Of a stretch of DNA of 64,000 nt, positions 24,612 through 36,488 are shown piece by piece (position 1 is the first letter of the stretch; each line of letters opens with the position of its first letter). The stretch spans positions 2,046,001 to 2,110,000 of the forward strand of contig OZ017766.1 of NCBI GenBank assembly GCA_963969345.1. The letters run 5' to 3'. The stretch comes from Turbatrix aceti (Eukaryota > Nematoda > Chromadorea > Rhabditida > Panagrolaimidae). Under the pieces are notes generated by a model that worked only from the letters and a program-made list of their open reading frames with translations, ran no database searches and had not been told where the DNA came from. The position numbers were made by a program, and so were the translations under genes.

Positions 24612-26441
24612 TCAGCTGAGAAACTGAAAGCAAAGCTGTCGGATTCTGTCGTCCATGCAGGTCTCCTGGATGCGTCGGATGACGTCCATCATGTCGGCGG
24701 AGAAGGCGTCTTTCCGCGCGACGAGTTGCTCCAGGATGGACGACACCTGGCTGAGCGCCACGTTCTGCGCATCGCCGGAGGCGTGCTGCGCGGCGACCTG
24801 CGCAAAGTCGTGGATGAGCCCGACTTCGGCGGCCGTCAGCGTCGGCAGACTGGGCAGGTTGTAGAGCAGCATGGCCGCGATAGTCGTTGACGTCGAGCTC
24901 GCGGCGAGCGATTCCCTGGCAAACGCGGTGAGCGAGGGAAGCGCGCCCTCGATGCACGACTTGGCCAGCATGACGCTGCCTCCGATCGACAGGAAGCTGC
25001 ACACAAACTTGTACGTCACGGTCATGACGTTCTCCGGGATCTCCAGGTTGGAACGACGGCACTCAGTCAGGTAGTCCAGGAGGAAGGTGGCGGCTTCCTT
25101 GATGTGGTAGGAGATCTTCGTTGCCCTAAACCGCACCGAGTAACACCCGTCAGCAGCCCGGAGGAAAAACAAACTCGTCGTCGTTGAAGAAGGCTGAATC
25201 GTCGACGGCGTCCATGAAAAACTCGAGGATGCTCAGGAGAGGGACGATCAACGGGGGACGCACCTGCGAGGGCTCCTCCATGAAGATGCGCAGGCGGCCC
25301 GAGGACAAGCTGCAGAGCAGCAAGGGGAACTTGTCCCGCTCCGAAGCATCGAGCCACTTGGTGGCCATGAGCTGCAGGATGCTCGAGGCAAGCTCGAAGC
25401 AGGCATCTGTCACGTTTTCCGCTGAAAGGCTTCGGTACAATTTTCGAGTAACGTGACTGGGAACTAATAAGCTAAAAAAGTCGTCCGCGCACAGGTGAAG
25501 CCGCAAAACAGCGTTTTTAGCCGCGCAAAAGGCCAAATGCCGGTCACGCGCAATTATAATGCCTCGCGTGTTACAAAAAAACCCACGTAATCGATATGTT
25601 TGAAACAAGCGCTGAATGACGGTGGCAGAGTCGCGAAGCCATCCCGCGTTGGACGAGAGATAGACACCGCGGACGGGGTTGAGGGCGAGGCGGTCGACAA
25701 GCTGGATGACGCATTGCAGCAACTCGATGGTCGGCAGCTGAAAACGACCGTACAGGGGGCAAAGGAACAGAAAAGGAACCTTCGAGGTGTTGGTGACGAG
25801 AGCCCGAAAAGACTGGTTGAGCACGCTGACCGCGTCGTCGAGGCTGAGGCCGTCGGATCCCAGACGACAACAGCAGACGACCACGCGCTCAAACAGGTCG
25901 AAGCCGAGCTCGCGGTTGATGAGGTTATACGCGAGGCCCGGCTGCAGGACGTCGAGCGGCGAGTGGTGGGCGTTGGTCAGCGGCAGAAAAACTTCCAAAA
26001 TGATCGTGACAAGCTCGACGGTCACGTCGGTGTCCGGGCTGTCTGAAAACTTCCCTTCAAGCACACCGCGACCGGAAACACACCTACCCGTCATGATAAG
26101 GTCCGAGAGAACTTCGGTGGGGATCTCGCGGATGATGGCATCGACTTGGTCGTCGGTGAGGGTTCGGTTCTGGCAGACGTGCGGCAGCTGCAGAGGGCGT
26201 TAATTCAATTTACCCGACTCCGTCTAAAACATACCCGGAAGAGCAGGGCGAATTGCAGGACGGGGTTGTCGGTCTGGCGCATGCAGGCGAGCCAGTCGTC
26301 GACATTTTCGATCTCTTCGTAGGCCGCGTCGTCGCTTTTGGACTTGGCGCTGCGAATAATCGAACTGCTGTCCTGCGCACCAGCAGCCGCCTCGAGCAAC
26401 TCGTCGGGAACGGTCAATTCGAGATCGTCTTCGGTATCCAT
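24612..26441 (-). CDS. NCDN: Neurochondrin-like helical-repeat protein
   Basis: Exons 26441-26235, 26187-26088, 26042-25780, 25737-25587, 25421-25175 and 25125-24612 join in phase to 493 aa. The N-terminus is acidic, then VDDWLACMRQTDNPVLQFAL aligns with the neurochondrin start (one helical pair, then QFA.LL). Further matches by eye are LLQCVIQLVDRLALNPVRG, ATKWLDASERDKFPLLLCSL and RIFMEE, the same order as in vertebrate NCDN. The rest is all-helical, HEAT/ARM-like. NCDN is a cytosolic neuronal protein binding GPCR tails and CaMKII. This form is shorter than the ~730-aa mammalian protein, lacking part of the C-terminal half. It is divergent from MRPL37, 224 bp between ATGs. The assignment rests on spaced motifs and needs profile confirmation. 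Confidence 0.68.
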
Positions 26442-26665
26442 GGCAAACGCTACAGAAAAGATAACTGAGCCGGAAAAAATGAGCCGGCTTTAGCGCCCAC
26501 CTGCTCCTCAATAAAAACGAGTTCGGAGGTTCCTGACGCGAAAAACTGGGGTAATTGAAAATGTTCACCCGATTTCCGATTTTTATGACACATTTTGACA
26601 AGAACTTGCCGTGAGATTTGTAATTTCCCGCTGCTTGTTACGATCGTCAAACATTTCAGGTAGCC

Positions 26666-28123
26666 ATGGTGTACCGGAAGTACCGGGAAATCAAGCAGTG
26701 GGGCAAAACCAACACCAAGAATTTCAAAAAACTTCTCAAGCTGCACAATGCCGAGCCGATGCCTGCGTTTGAGATCCCCGCGGCGGTGAAGGCACTGGGC
26801 ATCACGGTGCACGACCCGAATGATCCGGCGTTTTTTGACAACCACGAAGGCACGCTGCCGGCGTACACCGAAAACCATCCCGCTTTTAGAATTCCCACCG
26901 AAAAAGTGAGTCACCTGGGTTGAGTTATCGGGTTTCGACGCGGATCTTTTTTCAGGATCATCCGCTTTACAAGCCTCAGGCGTGTCTGCTGTTTGAGAGC
27001 GAAGAGCCCTTCTCCGACGGCATTGACCAGGCGTGCCATCTGGTGAAGGCAGTCAATCAGGGTCCTTTGCCCACCGAGGTCGTCGACAGCTCGGTAGCGG
27101 GCGATCTGCTGCGCAACACTGCCGAAGACGATCTCGTGGACTGCATCTTGGCGGGCGAGCGCTATGATCCTTCTCTGGAGAGACTCGAGCCCAGACAAGA
27201 CAAGGTTCTCTTCTGGGTCAAGCACCCCATTCTGCACGGCACTCCCGTCATCAAGAAAAAGTTGGTGTCTGTGTTTGTGTCCATCTGTTCAGCTTTCTGT
27301 TTTCAGCGGCGTGATTCTCGAGTCGCTCCTGCGAAAGGTGGTCCTGGCCGCGGTGAAGCAGGGTCTGCTCACAGATGTTCGTTACGATAGAAACGCCCCG
27401 CTAAGCGCCATCCTCCAGACGGGCATGTTCGACGACACCCCTCTCGTCGTCCGAGGCCAGCCTCAGGTCGTCGTTCAGACGCAGAAGCCGTTGGGCATCT
27501 GGGCCGATGCCGACCGCGTCGAGGCTTCCAGGTGAGTGCTTGGAGGTATGAAATGCAACCACAACAACCGGTGGTGTTTTTAGGGACGTGGAGGTGCCCA
27601 ACGTGTACCCTATCAGCCCGTTCGTCGATCTGTCCAAGTCGAACGTCTACAACGCGACTGCACTGCTCCCCCGCCAGAAGATCTCCGGCCTCCACCTGAA
27701 CACTCTGCTCATCTCTCGGCAGCAGAACCAGATGTACCCGTGGACCACGTGAGTTGTTCTTTTCCGCTTCGTCGAATGTTTTTGATTTGCAGGGAGCAAA
27801 ACGCGGCCAACGCCATCATGATGTGCTTCGGCGCCGCCCTGGCCCAGGCCACGAGGTCGGCGGCAGCCGCGGCCGGGAACGGCGTGCTTCGCCAGCCGGT
27901 GGTGGCCAAAACGATCCAGCTTGTCGACGGCAAGGTGGACCTGGTCGGCCTACAGCTCAACACCCTGGACCTGTCCTCCTCCGACGGCATCAAGAACTGT
28001 GTCTGGGTCGAGAAGGCGCTGCCCCTCTACAAGGCCCGGCCGTACTGGGAAGACCTGGAGCGCGTCGAGGACGCCAACGTCGACACGTTCAACAAAATCA
28101 TCTCGTTGCTGGTCAGGTCCTAG
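26666..28123 (+). CDS. MRPL37: Mitochondrial large-subunit ribosomal protein mL37
   Basis: Exons 26666-26905, 26956-27260, 27307-27531, 27584-27748 and 27793-28123 give 341 aa. Diagnostic family segments are HPLYKPQACLLFESEEPF, VYPISPFVDLSKSNVYN, MMCFGAALAQATRSA and QLNTLDLSSSDGIKNCVWVE, in the order seen in mammalian MRPL37. It is a metazoan-type component of the mitoribosomal large subunit near the exit tunnel side. The start is the first ATG after a strong acceptor (acatttcag, 6 nt upstream) and no coding exon precedes it, which suggests SL trans-splicing. The exon 2 donor is ambiguous among three nearby GT sites that keep frame. Its stop is 155 bp upstream of PGGT1B on the same strand, operon-like spacing. 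Confidence 0.88.
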
Positions 28124-28278
28124 GCGCACACTTTTTTCGATAGTTGACTGTTGATTTCGCTTGTTTGCGTCAGATAAAGCTAAGAAAAGGGTCCCGGTGC
28201 TGCGATAAGCGTTCTGCACGCTTGCCTATGCTTATCTCGTGTCTTTGGTTGCCTCGCGTTCACTCTGCTGCTTCCAGA

Positions 28279-29550
28279 ATGCCGACGGAGCCGGAGCACG
28301 ACGCCGTGCAGCTTCGCAGGCACGCGCGGATGTTCAAGCTGCTGCTCAAGTGCTTGCCGAGCGCGTACAGCTCCATGGATGCTCACAGGTAGGTGGGTGT
28401 CTCTTTTTGGCCTTGTCCGTGTGGATTCAGCTGTTTTCGGCGACCCCAGCCCCTTGTTTTCAGGCTAACCGCGCTGTTCTTCCTCCTTTCGGGTCTGGAC
28501 GTCATCCAGGAGTTGGAGGGGGCCATCGACGACGAAACGAGACGGCGACTCGTCGATGGCATCTACCACCTGCAAATTACCCGCGATTCAGGCGCGCCCC
28601 CCGAGCGCTGGGGCTTCAGAGGCGCGTTCTCGGCGGCGGTGCCGGTTTCAGATTCTCGACCCGTCGACGCCCCCACCAGTTTCTGCGACTTTGACTCCCC
28701 GCACATCGCGCAGACGTACAGCGCGCTCTGCTGCCTCGTCATCCTCGGTGACGACCTGAGCCGCGTCGACCGCGCCGCCGTGCTCCGGGGCGTCGGTCTC
28801 GCCCAGCAGCCCGACGGCAGCTTCACCGGCTACGGCGACCGCACCGAGGCCGACATGCGCTTCCTCTTCTGCGCAGCGGCCATCTGCTTCATGCTCGATG
28901 ACTGGAGCTTTGTCGACGTCGACGCGATGACCGACTTCGTCGTCCGCACGCAGACGTACGAAGGCGGCTTCGGCCAGGTGCCTGCCCTCGAGTCTCACGG
29001 CGGCTCGACCTACTGCGCTGTTGCCGCACTCGCCCTCATGCACAGACTCCACGACGGCAAGACGCTGACTCCCCAGCACAAGCACAGACTCGTCCACTGG
29101 GCCCTCCGAAGGCAGGGCGCCGGCTTCCACGGGCGCACCAACAAGCCGGACGACACGTGCTACGCGTTCTGGATAGGCGCTTCCCTTGCCGTAAGACATC
29201 TTCCTTTTTTGGGCTCGTAAGACCCGGTGTTGCAGATGCTCAACTGCCAAAACCTGGTGAACACGAGCGAGCTGAGGAAGTTCCTCTTCTCCTGTGAGGA
29301 CACTTCGATGGGCGGCTTCTGCAAGTTCCCGGACTCCGAGACGTCAGGTGAGTCGCCCCTGCATGCCCCTTCGTCAGCTTTGCTTTCAGACCTCTTGCAC
29401 ACGTACTTCGGCCTCGTGGCGCTGTCCATATTCAACGAGCCGAGTCTGCTGCCGATCTACCCGCAGCTCAACATCTCGATGCGCGCATTCGAGCACCTGA
29501 TGCGCGTCCAGTCCACCTGGAGGTCGTCGTCGCCCCCCGCAAAACGCTGA
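28279..29550 (+). CDS. PGGT1B: Geranylgeranyltransferase type I, beta subunit
   Basis: Catalytic beta subunit that, with the shared alpha subunit, adds geranylgeranyl to CaaX proteins such as Rho GTPases. Exons 28279-28388, 28464-29190, 29236-29347 and 29390-29550 give 369 aa (human 377). Prenyltransferase alpha-alpha barrel repeats are visible: QQPDGSFTGYGDRTEADMRF, RTQTYEGGFGQVPALESHGG and QGAGFHGRTNKPDDTCYAFW. Zinc ligands are present as the Asp and Cys of DDTCYAFW and the His of LLHTYFGLVALS. An acceptor (ctgcttccag) lies 1 nt before the ATG, and MRPL37 ends 155 bp upstream, so it may be the downstream gene of a two-gene operon. Converges with KRI1, 89 bp between stops. Confidence 0.93.
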
Positions 29551-29639
29551 GCTTCACAGAATTCCGCATGTTTGCAGTAAAGCTAACTTTACCTGCCTGT
29601 TTTGGGAACAAAATCAACAAATTAGAGGACGCGGGGCTG

Positions 29640-31876
29640 TTACGCCGCCTTTTTCTTCTTGGCTCCGCCCTGCTGGTTCTGGCCCGCGTTCTTTCCGTAG
29701 ATACGCCGGTTGATCTGGCGGTTGCTGAGGTTGTACGCCTTGAGCCGACTGACGTCGACGCCGGCCACCTTCTGGGCGGCCTTTTTGGACGCCTTCGCCT
29801 TGAATTTCTTCTTCTTGATGGCTTTCTTCGATTTGGGCGCGACGCCCGCAGTCCCGTCCTCCCGTTTTGGACCAGATTTGGGGGCTTTGAGCTCATCCGA
29901 GCCGAATATTTTGGCTTTTAGGACCGGGTTCGCCGCCTTGCGCTGGTAGGCCTGGACGTCGTACTGCTCTTCGCGGTCGGTGCGGTACTGGCTCGCCTTC
30001 TTGACGGAGCACCAGCGATTCAGCTGCTTGTCGTCCGCTTCGAGGATCTGCAAAGGCCAGCGTTCAATGCAACCGGCGCAAGAAACCCCGAAACTCACCT
30101 CAGTGACAGAGAGGCCGAAATCGTTGGGCTGCACGTTTCGGTACTTGAACTTGGTTCTGGTCTTGTCGGGCAGGATGTCTTCGTAGTCCAGGTCGTAGTA
30201 TTCGCGGAGGTACTCGTCGAACGTCTTCTCGTTCGGGTCGAAGACGGGCTTCGGCTTCTTGACGAGCTCCTTGAAGGCCGAGTTGCGCTTCCGCTTGCGT
30301 TTGCCATCGGTCGGCGGCCTTTGAACGGGTCCTGCTTCGGCTTCGTGCTCCTCGTCATCCGAGCCAGCCGTGTCTTCCGCTTTCACGTTGGCCACGTCGA
30401 GGTTGTCGTAATCGCTGCCCTCGTCCTCGCTGTCGTCGGAAAACACGGGTTTCTCTGTATCGGCTTGTTCGTAGTAATCTCCCGGGAAGAGTTCCTGAAA
30501 TTAGGATTTTGAGGTCGTTTTGGGTGGGGTCATCCCACCTTCATCTTGGCGTCGTACTCAGCAGGGTCAAAGTCCTTCTCGAGGTCCTCGAGGGTGATTG
30601 GCAGCGAGTCATCGCCGGCCACGGCGCGCAGCTTCTTGAGCTTGTCCTCGATCTGCTTCTTCTTGATGTCCTTGAGCATGCGGACTTCCTCGCGGAACTG
30701 CTTCTTCTCCTCTTCCTTGCGCTGCAGGCGGTCCTCGCGCTTCTCCTTGCGCTTGGACGTCTCCTTCCGGATAGACTCCTTGACCGTGCGCGGGTACTGC
30801 TTGATGAAGTCCTTGTCTGGCTCCTCAAAGCGGAAGTTGTACTTGTGCTCGAAGCGCTCCATCTCGTCGATGTCCTCTTCGATTTGGACGATTTCGTCGT
30901 AACTCGGAAGTCTGAAAGCAAACATTGATTATTTCGAACCCGGAAGTCGCGCGGAGCCTCACTCATCCTTCTCGACGGCCTCGTCGACGTCGTACTGCTT
31001 CTGGAGGATGTAGTCCCGGAGGAAGGCGTCGCCCGCGTCGATGTCCGGCTTGACCCACTCGTCTTTGAGCTTCCGAATGGTGTCATCCGGGGCCAGACCG
31101 ATGTCCTTGGAGCCCGAGCTCGCGAGCCACGCCGCGAAATCCTCCTCTTCCTTCTCCTATAAAAATCAACGACATTCAGCCAACATTTTTACCGTCAAAA
31201 TGTTACGTACGATCTCCTGCTTGGTCTTGACGCGTTTCCTGAGCAGTCCGTCGTCTTCATCGTCCTCGTCAGACGCTTCGGCGGCTGCAGCTTTCTTGAG
31301 GTCCTCGACGAGCTTCTTGCTCTTCTCCGAGTAGGTCAGCTCGGGCGTGCCTTTCCTGACTGCCCCAGCGTCGTCCTCGTCGTCGAACTTGCCCTTCCGA
31401 TCCTGGACGAGGGCGACTTCGTAGTCGCGGAGGGTCATGCCCTTCTCGCCGGTCTTGTGGCCCTTTTTTGGTTTCTCCGCAGCATCCGCGGCTTTGGCCT
31501 GGAAAAAAGTGCTGCTTTTGTCGTAAATTTTGGGATCATTGGTCTTGAGAGCACCCAGAGTGCGGAAAAAGTCCTTTTCGTCCTCCGCGGTCCATTCCTG
31601 AAACATCCGATGCCGTGCATGAGAAAATCGATTGAAAGCAAACTCACAGGCTCGCTTTCCGAGCTCTCGCTGTCGTCGTCTCCATCGGCCAACGATACGT
31701 TGCCGTGCTTGTCCTTCACTGAACAAAAAAACAAGATGAACAAAAATTATCAAGTAAAACTCACGTTTCTGCAAAACCTCCGCACTTCGCCACTTGTTGT
31801 AGCGATCAGCGTAGTTCTTGTTGATTGGCAGCTGCGGAGCCTCTTCACCGCTTCCCAAATCCAAAGCTTTCGGCAT
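29640..31876 (-). CDS. KRI1: KRI1-like ribosome biogenesis protein
   Basis: Nucleolar factor for 40S assembly. Exons 31876-31765, 31718-31648, 31597-31211, 31156-30963, 30911-30539, 30494-30099 and 30047-29640 join in phase to 646 aa. The N-terminus ([15 protein letters not shown]) is followed by acidic runs and the Kri1 segments [51 protein letters not shown] and [17 protein letters not shown] long charged coiled coil ([18 protein letters not shown]) comes next. The conserved C-terminal block is [20 protein letters not shown] and the protein ends in a Lys-rich nuclear tail. Length and domain order match the family. Confidence 0.93.
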
Positions 31877-32363
31877 GACGAAAATAATCACCAAAAAACG
31901 TCGTCGGACAATTTTCACTTCATGACATTTTGTACTCCCAGCACGAAAATATTTTTGCTGTTTTTGTTGAATTTAGTGCGCATGAATTCGGTTGATGCAT
32001 TGATGTTTTTTTGAACTGTAGTTTGTGTGTAAACGCTCAAAAACAATTGTGCGTCGTGTATCGTGATACGCGTATCATTTGTCATCTTCCACGAATAGAA
32101 CTAAGTAGAATGCACAACATGGTGTCACACAGGGTAGCGATTGCAATTGCCTTTTCTCGTTACCCACTTATTTCCCAGGATTTATTTGTTCTCACAAATG
32201 TAATCACAGATTGACGAAAAACAATGCATGGCGCAGAATCGGGGCAGTTTTAATGTGACCCTTTTCCTCAACTTTCTTCTCTCTTCCAATTTTTGATCAT
32301 TCAGATTGAACCTGGCGCACAGGGTCATTTATTCCATCAGTCAAGCAACAGTCCAGTTAAAAA
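31877..32363. other. Spacer between KRI1 start and the basic orphan gene
   Basis: AT-rich, 487 bp, no exon seen. Holds the KRI1 5' region and the 3' region of the orphan gene, both on the minus strand. Confidence 0.45.
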
Positions 32364-32969
32364 TTACTTTTTACCGTCACGCCCGCTTCTGCTTTCTTCG
32401 AAGTCGCGGTTCTTCTGGCTCGCAGTAGAGTCCACAGAGGTGTCGAATGGGTTTCGATCGAAACTTTCTTTGCCGTCACGTGTGTTCACACTGAGCAGGC
32501 CAGAAGGGGTTTCCGGTTGTCGTCCGGGGCCCGTGCCGGCGTTACCACGCTTTTTGCTTCTCTTGGAGCCCTTCTTTCTTTTGCTGCTCTTTCGCCTCTT
32601 TCGTTTGCTCTTTTTACTCGAATTCGTTGTTGCGTTGGTCGTAGCTTTGCTCGGCAACGCCGTAGTCTGGTTGGTCTTGCCCGGATCTTGCTTGCCGGGG
32701 AAAACGGCGTCGATCAGAAATCCGATGTAGGGTAGACCCGTTCCACAGTTCTGTTTTACCTGAAAACGCCCGCTGAGGCTTGAAATAGGAGGCGAATGCC
32801 GTACCTGATGGTGGAGGTAATAGAGGGCCAAACAGACGCCGACGAGACATAGTAATTCGACGAGCATGTCCCCATCTGCTCTGAGCGTTCTGCCCCCACT
32901 TTTGTCTTTGGGGTCATGCAAATTGCCTTTGGGGTCACCGTTCGAAATCTTCAGATTACGTTCAAACAT
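32364..32969 (-). CDS. Small membrane-anchored basic protein, unrecognised
   Basis: Two exons, 32969-32805 and 32759-32364, join in phase to 186 aa. A second in-frame ATG at 32867 would give 152 aa starting directly with a hydrophobic anchor (MLVELLCLVGVCLALYYLHH), which looks like a signal anchor. A short segment with GTGLPYIGFLIDAVFPG follows, then Asn/Thr-rich potential N-glycosylation sites and a striking Lys/Arg cluster (KKSKRKRRKSSKRKKGSKR). The C-terminus is Ser/Arg/Asp-rich. The 45-nt intron with GT...TTTTCAG ends supports a real gene. The LPYIGFL stretch resembles the start of cytochrome P450s, but nothing else of a P450 follows. Function unknown. Confidence 0.5.
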   Translation of the reverse strand: MFERNLKISNGDPKGNLHDPKDKSGGRTLRADGDMLVELLCLVGVCLALYYLHHQVRHSPPISSLSGRFQVKQNCGTGLPYIGFLIDAVFPGKQDPGKTNQTTALPSKATTNATTNSSKKSKRKRRKSSKRKKGSKRSKKRGNAGTGPGRQPETPSGLLSVNTRDGKESFDRNPFDTSVDSTASQKNRDFEESRSGRDGKK

Positions 32970-33193
32970 CACTTCTGATCGGGGCGGAGCCACACGCGCG
33001 CGCATCTAAGATCCTATTTTGCTGCACGACGCGATGCACAGGTGCACGCTTTGTTGACGAACAACATATTTGTTGGGGGTCGCCGACGCCTCTATTTTGG
33101 AGGCCATAAATATGCACGGAATACACCAATTCTTGGTCGTTGTGGTAAGAGCAACGTGCAGCACACCGGTTGAACTTCGTACTTTCTTCTGCG

Positions 33194-34552
33194 ATGCCGA
33201 CAACCTGCGGGGACTTCAAGAAGTTCCGATTGCCTTTCGTCCTAGCCTTCGTAGCCGTCGCAGCTTACTATGGCTTCTCGTCTTCCGGGATTACGTACAC
33301 TCCCGTTTAGTTCGTTTTTCGTTTGCCGTCGCAGCTTAGCAGCCGTGGTTTTCAGTCTGGACCCGCCTCCAAAACTGGAGGGTGTCTACGCGATGAACGA
33401 CATCCTCTCCGCAGCGGAGATTCTGCATCGCGACAAACTGCACGCTCCGGAGTCCGTCATAATCGAGAACAACGGCACCACGCTCTACGCCACCGTAAAC
33501 AACGGCGTCGCGATCATTGTGAACGACAAAATCGTCAAGACGATTCCTTTCAACCCGGTGGCTTCGTGCTGTGCGTAGGTTTTTTCATTCGTTGCACGTT
33601 CATAGACTTTTAGCGAACAATCTGGCGTGCTCGCGGCCGCTGGGCATCCGGCGCCTGGACGCCGACACTCTGGTCATCGCGGACTCCGTCAGAGGGCTGC
33701 TGACGCTCAACCTCAAGACCGGTAGGTCGAAACTCGATGTGTTTAGGATCCTAAAATAACATCTGGTTTCAGAAAAGTACACACAAGTCATCCCGGATGG
33801 TACCATCCTGCATGGCAAACCGGTGCGCTTCGCTGACGACGTCGCAGTCATCGACAAGCATCGGGTCGTCTTCACAGACGCCAGCTGGGCCTACAGCCAC
33901 GTCGAGTTCCACGCATCTTTGCTCTCGGGCTCGCCAACGGGTCGCGTCTATCTTTACGACTTTTCCACGCAGGAGACCAAGCTGCTGTTCGACGACCTCC
34001 TCTTCGCAAACGGCATCGAGCTGATGCCGGACGGCGAATCGTTCCTTGTCGACGAGTCCTTCACCGCGAGGATCTGGCGCTACTACTACGCCGGCCCTCG
34101 CCAAGGACAGGCGGAAATCTTCGCGGAGAACCTTCCTGGCTATCCTGACAACGTTCGCCTCAGCTACGACCGCAAGTCGCTCTACGTCGCCTTCTTTTAC
34201 CCTCGGCGCGAGAACGACGGCTTCTTCACACTCGACTGGGTGCTCAGAAACACCTGGTTCCGGTGGACGATGGCTAACTTGGCTCCTCAGAGCGTGATTG
34301 ATTTTCTCTTTGAGAAGATCTCGCGGCTGAGACACGGAACGGCTGCCCAGCTGGACCTCGAGGGCAACGTCCTCCGTGTCTTCGACTCTCCCGATGGACG
34401 CGTGGATCGAATCTCACAGGTTGGCGTTCTGTGGAATGAATCGAGCACACAACTCTGTTTTTTAGATTCAAGACGACGGAAAATACCTGTACATCTGCAG
34501 CTATGCAAATCCTTATCTCGGCAGGATCCCTTCGACGTTCAACACCCTCTAG
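33194..34552 (+). CDS. APMAP: APMAP / strictosidine synthase-like six-bladed propeller protein
   Basis: Exons 33194-33294, 33356-33570, 33614-33721, 33773-34419 and 34466-34552 give 385 aa (human APMAP 416). The N-terminus has a single membrane anchor (LPFVLAFVAVAAYYGF), placing the propeller in the ER lumen or outside. Family motifs: ACSRPLGIRRL, VIADSVRGLLTL, FTDASWAYSHVEFHASLL, RVYLYDFSTQETKLL, FANGIELMPDGESFLVDES, NLPGYPDNVRLS and the C-terminal LYICSYANPYLGRI. The family has weak arylesterase/lactonase activity and is related to paraoxonases; the physiological substrate is uncertain. It converges with the first SLC34 gene, 65 bp between stops. Confidence 0.9.
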
Positions 34553-34617
34553 GTATGCGTGCACGTGTTCGTTTCCGGGAAAGTATAAACAACTGTTTTT
34601 TACTTTGTTTGTTTTGG

Positions 34618-36488
34618 CTAAACACTGGAGACCAGGTATCCGGCCTGCTTGATGTACCTCTCCTCTTTCGTGTAGTGCCACCGCGTGAACCACTGAAGGC
34701 ACTTGACGCGGTCCGACAGCCTCTGTAAGACGTTGTCGTACGGCCTCAACGAGTGCATCCACAGCGGCAGGAAGCCCCACGTTCTCAGCGCCGGCGGCAG
34801 GTACTTGGGAAAGTTGCGCTGCACAAGAGTGATGGCCGCGATGCCCATGACGACGACGGCCAAAACCAGGAAGAGCACAATCGAGACTTCGAAGGGCAGA
34901 AAAGCCGAGACCAGCGCGGTGAACAGGACTAGGAGAAAAACGACCAGCGAGTAGAGAAACGCGATCCAGCGGTACTGAAAGCGGCATTGATAGAACGCGT
35001 TTTGCAGCGGAACGTACCTTGGCAGTTTTCTCGCCGATTTTGTAGGCAATGCTCAGCGGAATCGCGGTGAGACAAGGCACTGGGTAAAATATGAGAAAGC
35101 AGATGACGTTGAACAGTGTCTGTGACAGACTGGTCTGCAGGCAGAGGTAGAAGTCCTTGGAAGGGGCTGCAAGGGCCGCAACGACGCCTCCGAGAGTCGA
35201 GCCGACGTTGGCGCCCATGAGCAGCGGGATGAGCTTGCTGATCTCGATGTCGCTCAACTCGACGAGGCGGTCGGCTGCCGGACTCGTGCACGGCGTCGTC
35301 ATCGTCTGAAAGCGGCTTTGACGAAGAATCAACCGGGCGGGCGAGTGCTTACGATGGGAAAGGCAATGACGCCAAACAACGTCATGCCAAAGTCCACCAG
35401 GTACCGCTTGCAGCACGACCGCTTTGGCTTGAGGATTTTGAGCAACGATCCTGCGATGCGCCGCGTAAACATGTGGTAGAAAACAATGACGATGACGAGC
35501 TGGCTGATGCTGATGAGGACGACGAAGATGATAAAGAAGACCCCGATGAGCAGGTGGTCGCGCCAGTTGATCGTGTGCATGTGGCGTTCGAAGGGACAAA
35601 AGGCAAAAGGCTCCAGTGTCTGTGGATCCAGACACTGCTCGATGAACAACTCGCGCTTGTCCGAAGCAATGACGCTCACTGCTTTCTGCAAAAAACCGTT
35701 ATTCGTGTCAAAACAACTGCTTCAGCGGCACTTGCCATGATAAAGCGGTTGACGACGGGCTCGGTAATCCATCGCAGAGTCGTGATGTCGGTACGGTTCG
35801 TGAGAGGAGCGATCATCATGCCGGTCAGCTCCTCGAAAGGGGTGTAGACGGTCTCGACAGGGACAAACATGAGGTACCCCAGGTAATTGATGACGTCTAT
35901 GAGGATGGTGGCGGTGTAGATGTTGGTGAAGCTGTGCTTTTTAGAATCGTGGATGAGCGAGCCGATGACGTCGGTGATGGACTTTCCCACCTGCGTGCCG
36001 AGCATGACGTTGATCGACTGGTCCATCGAGAGAACTGAAAGCCTTCGTCAGAATGCTTCTCGTGCCCAGACTCACCTCCAGCGGGTAGGAGCGCGATGGA
36101 AAGGGCCATGACGGTGGTGCTACTTTGCAAAAGTATGGTACCAAGAATGCCAATGACCGACGCCCCTACCGGGTTCTTAAGAAACTTGTTGTTCTTGATG
36201 GATTCGCCGACGGCCGTGTCCGTGTATATTCTGCAGGCTCGCATGAGAAGCGAGACAGCGAGCAGAAAAAGATAGATCATGAAGAAGACGATGATCAGCT
36301 GGCTGAGGATCCAGAGCAGGTCCGCTACCAGCAGCAAAAACCTGTCCACTGCAAACCGTTTCATTTGTCGCACCTGGAGCACCCCAAAAAAGCCTACTCG
36401 TCATTCCGCCACTTTTTGACCGCTGCTTTGCGGCCATGGACGGGCGCCGGGGCTGTCGAGGTATGCGGACGGGATCGAGGGTCTGCAT
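34618..36488 (-). CDS. SLC34-type sodium/phosphate cotransporter, copy 1
   Basis: Plasma-membrane Na+-coupled phosphate transporter. Exons 36488-36398, 36348-36076, 36034-35736, 35685-35353, 35305-35018 and 34974-34618 give 546 aa. The two inverted Na/Pi repeats show QSSTTVMALSIALLPAG with LGTQVGKSITDVIGSL in the first and LLMGANVGSTLGGVVAALA with QTSLSQTLFNVICFL in the second, corresponding to the family's QSS and GAN(I/V)G segments. A large extracellular loop between them (EQCLDPQTLEPFAFCPFE) has paired Cys. The C-terminus ends SSV, a class I PDZ ligand as in mammalian NaPi-II proteins. Intron 35735-35686 appears to use a GC donor (ATG/GCAAGT), by comparison with the paralogue next door. 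Head-to-tail with copy 2. Confidence 0.88.

Noticed and set aside
32364..32969. Cytochrome P450 fragment suggested by GLPYIGFL
   Set aside because: The rest of the protein is Lys-rich and ends without any P450 helices or heme-Cys motif.
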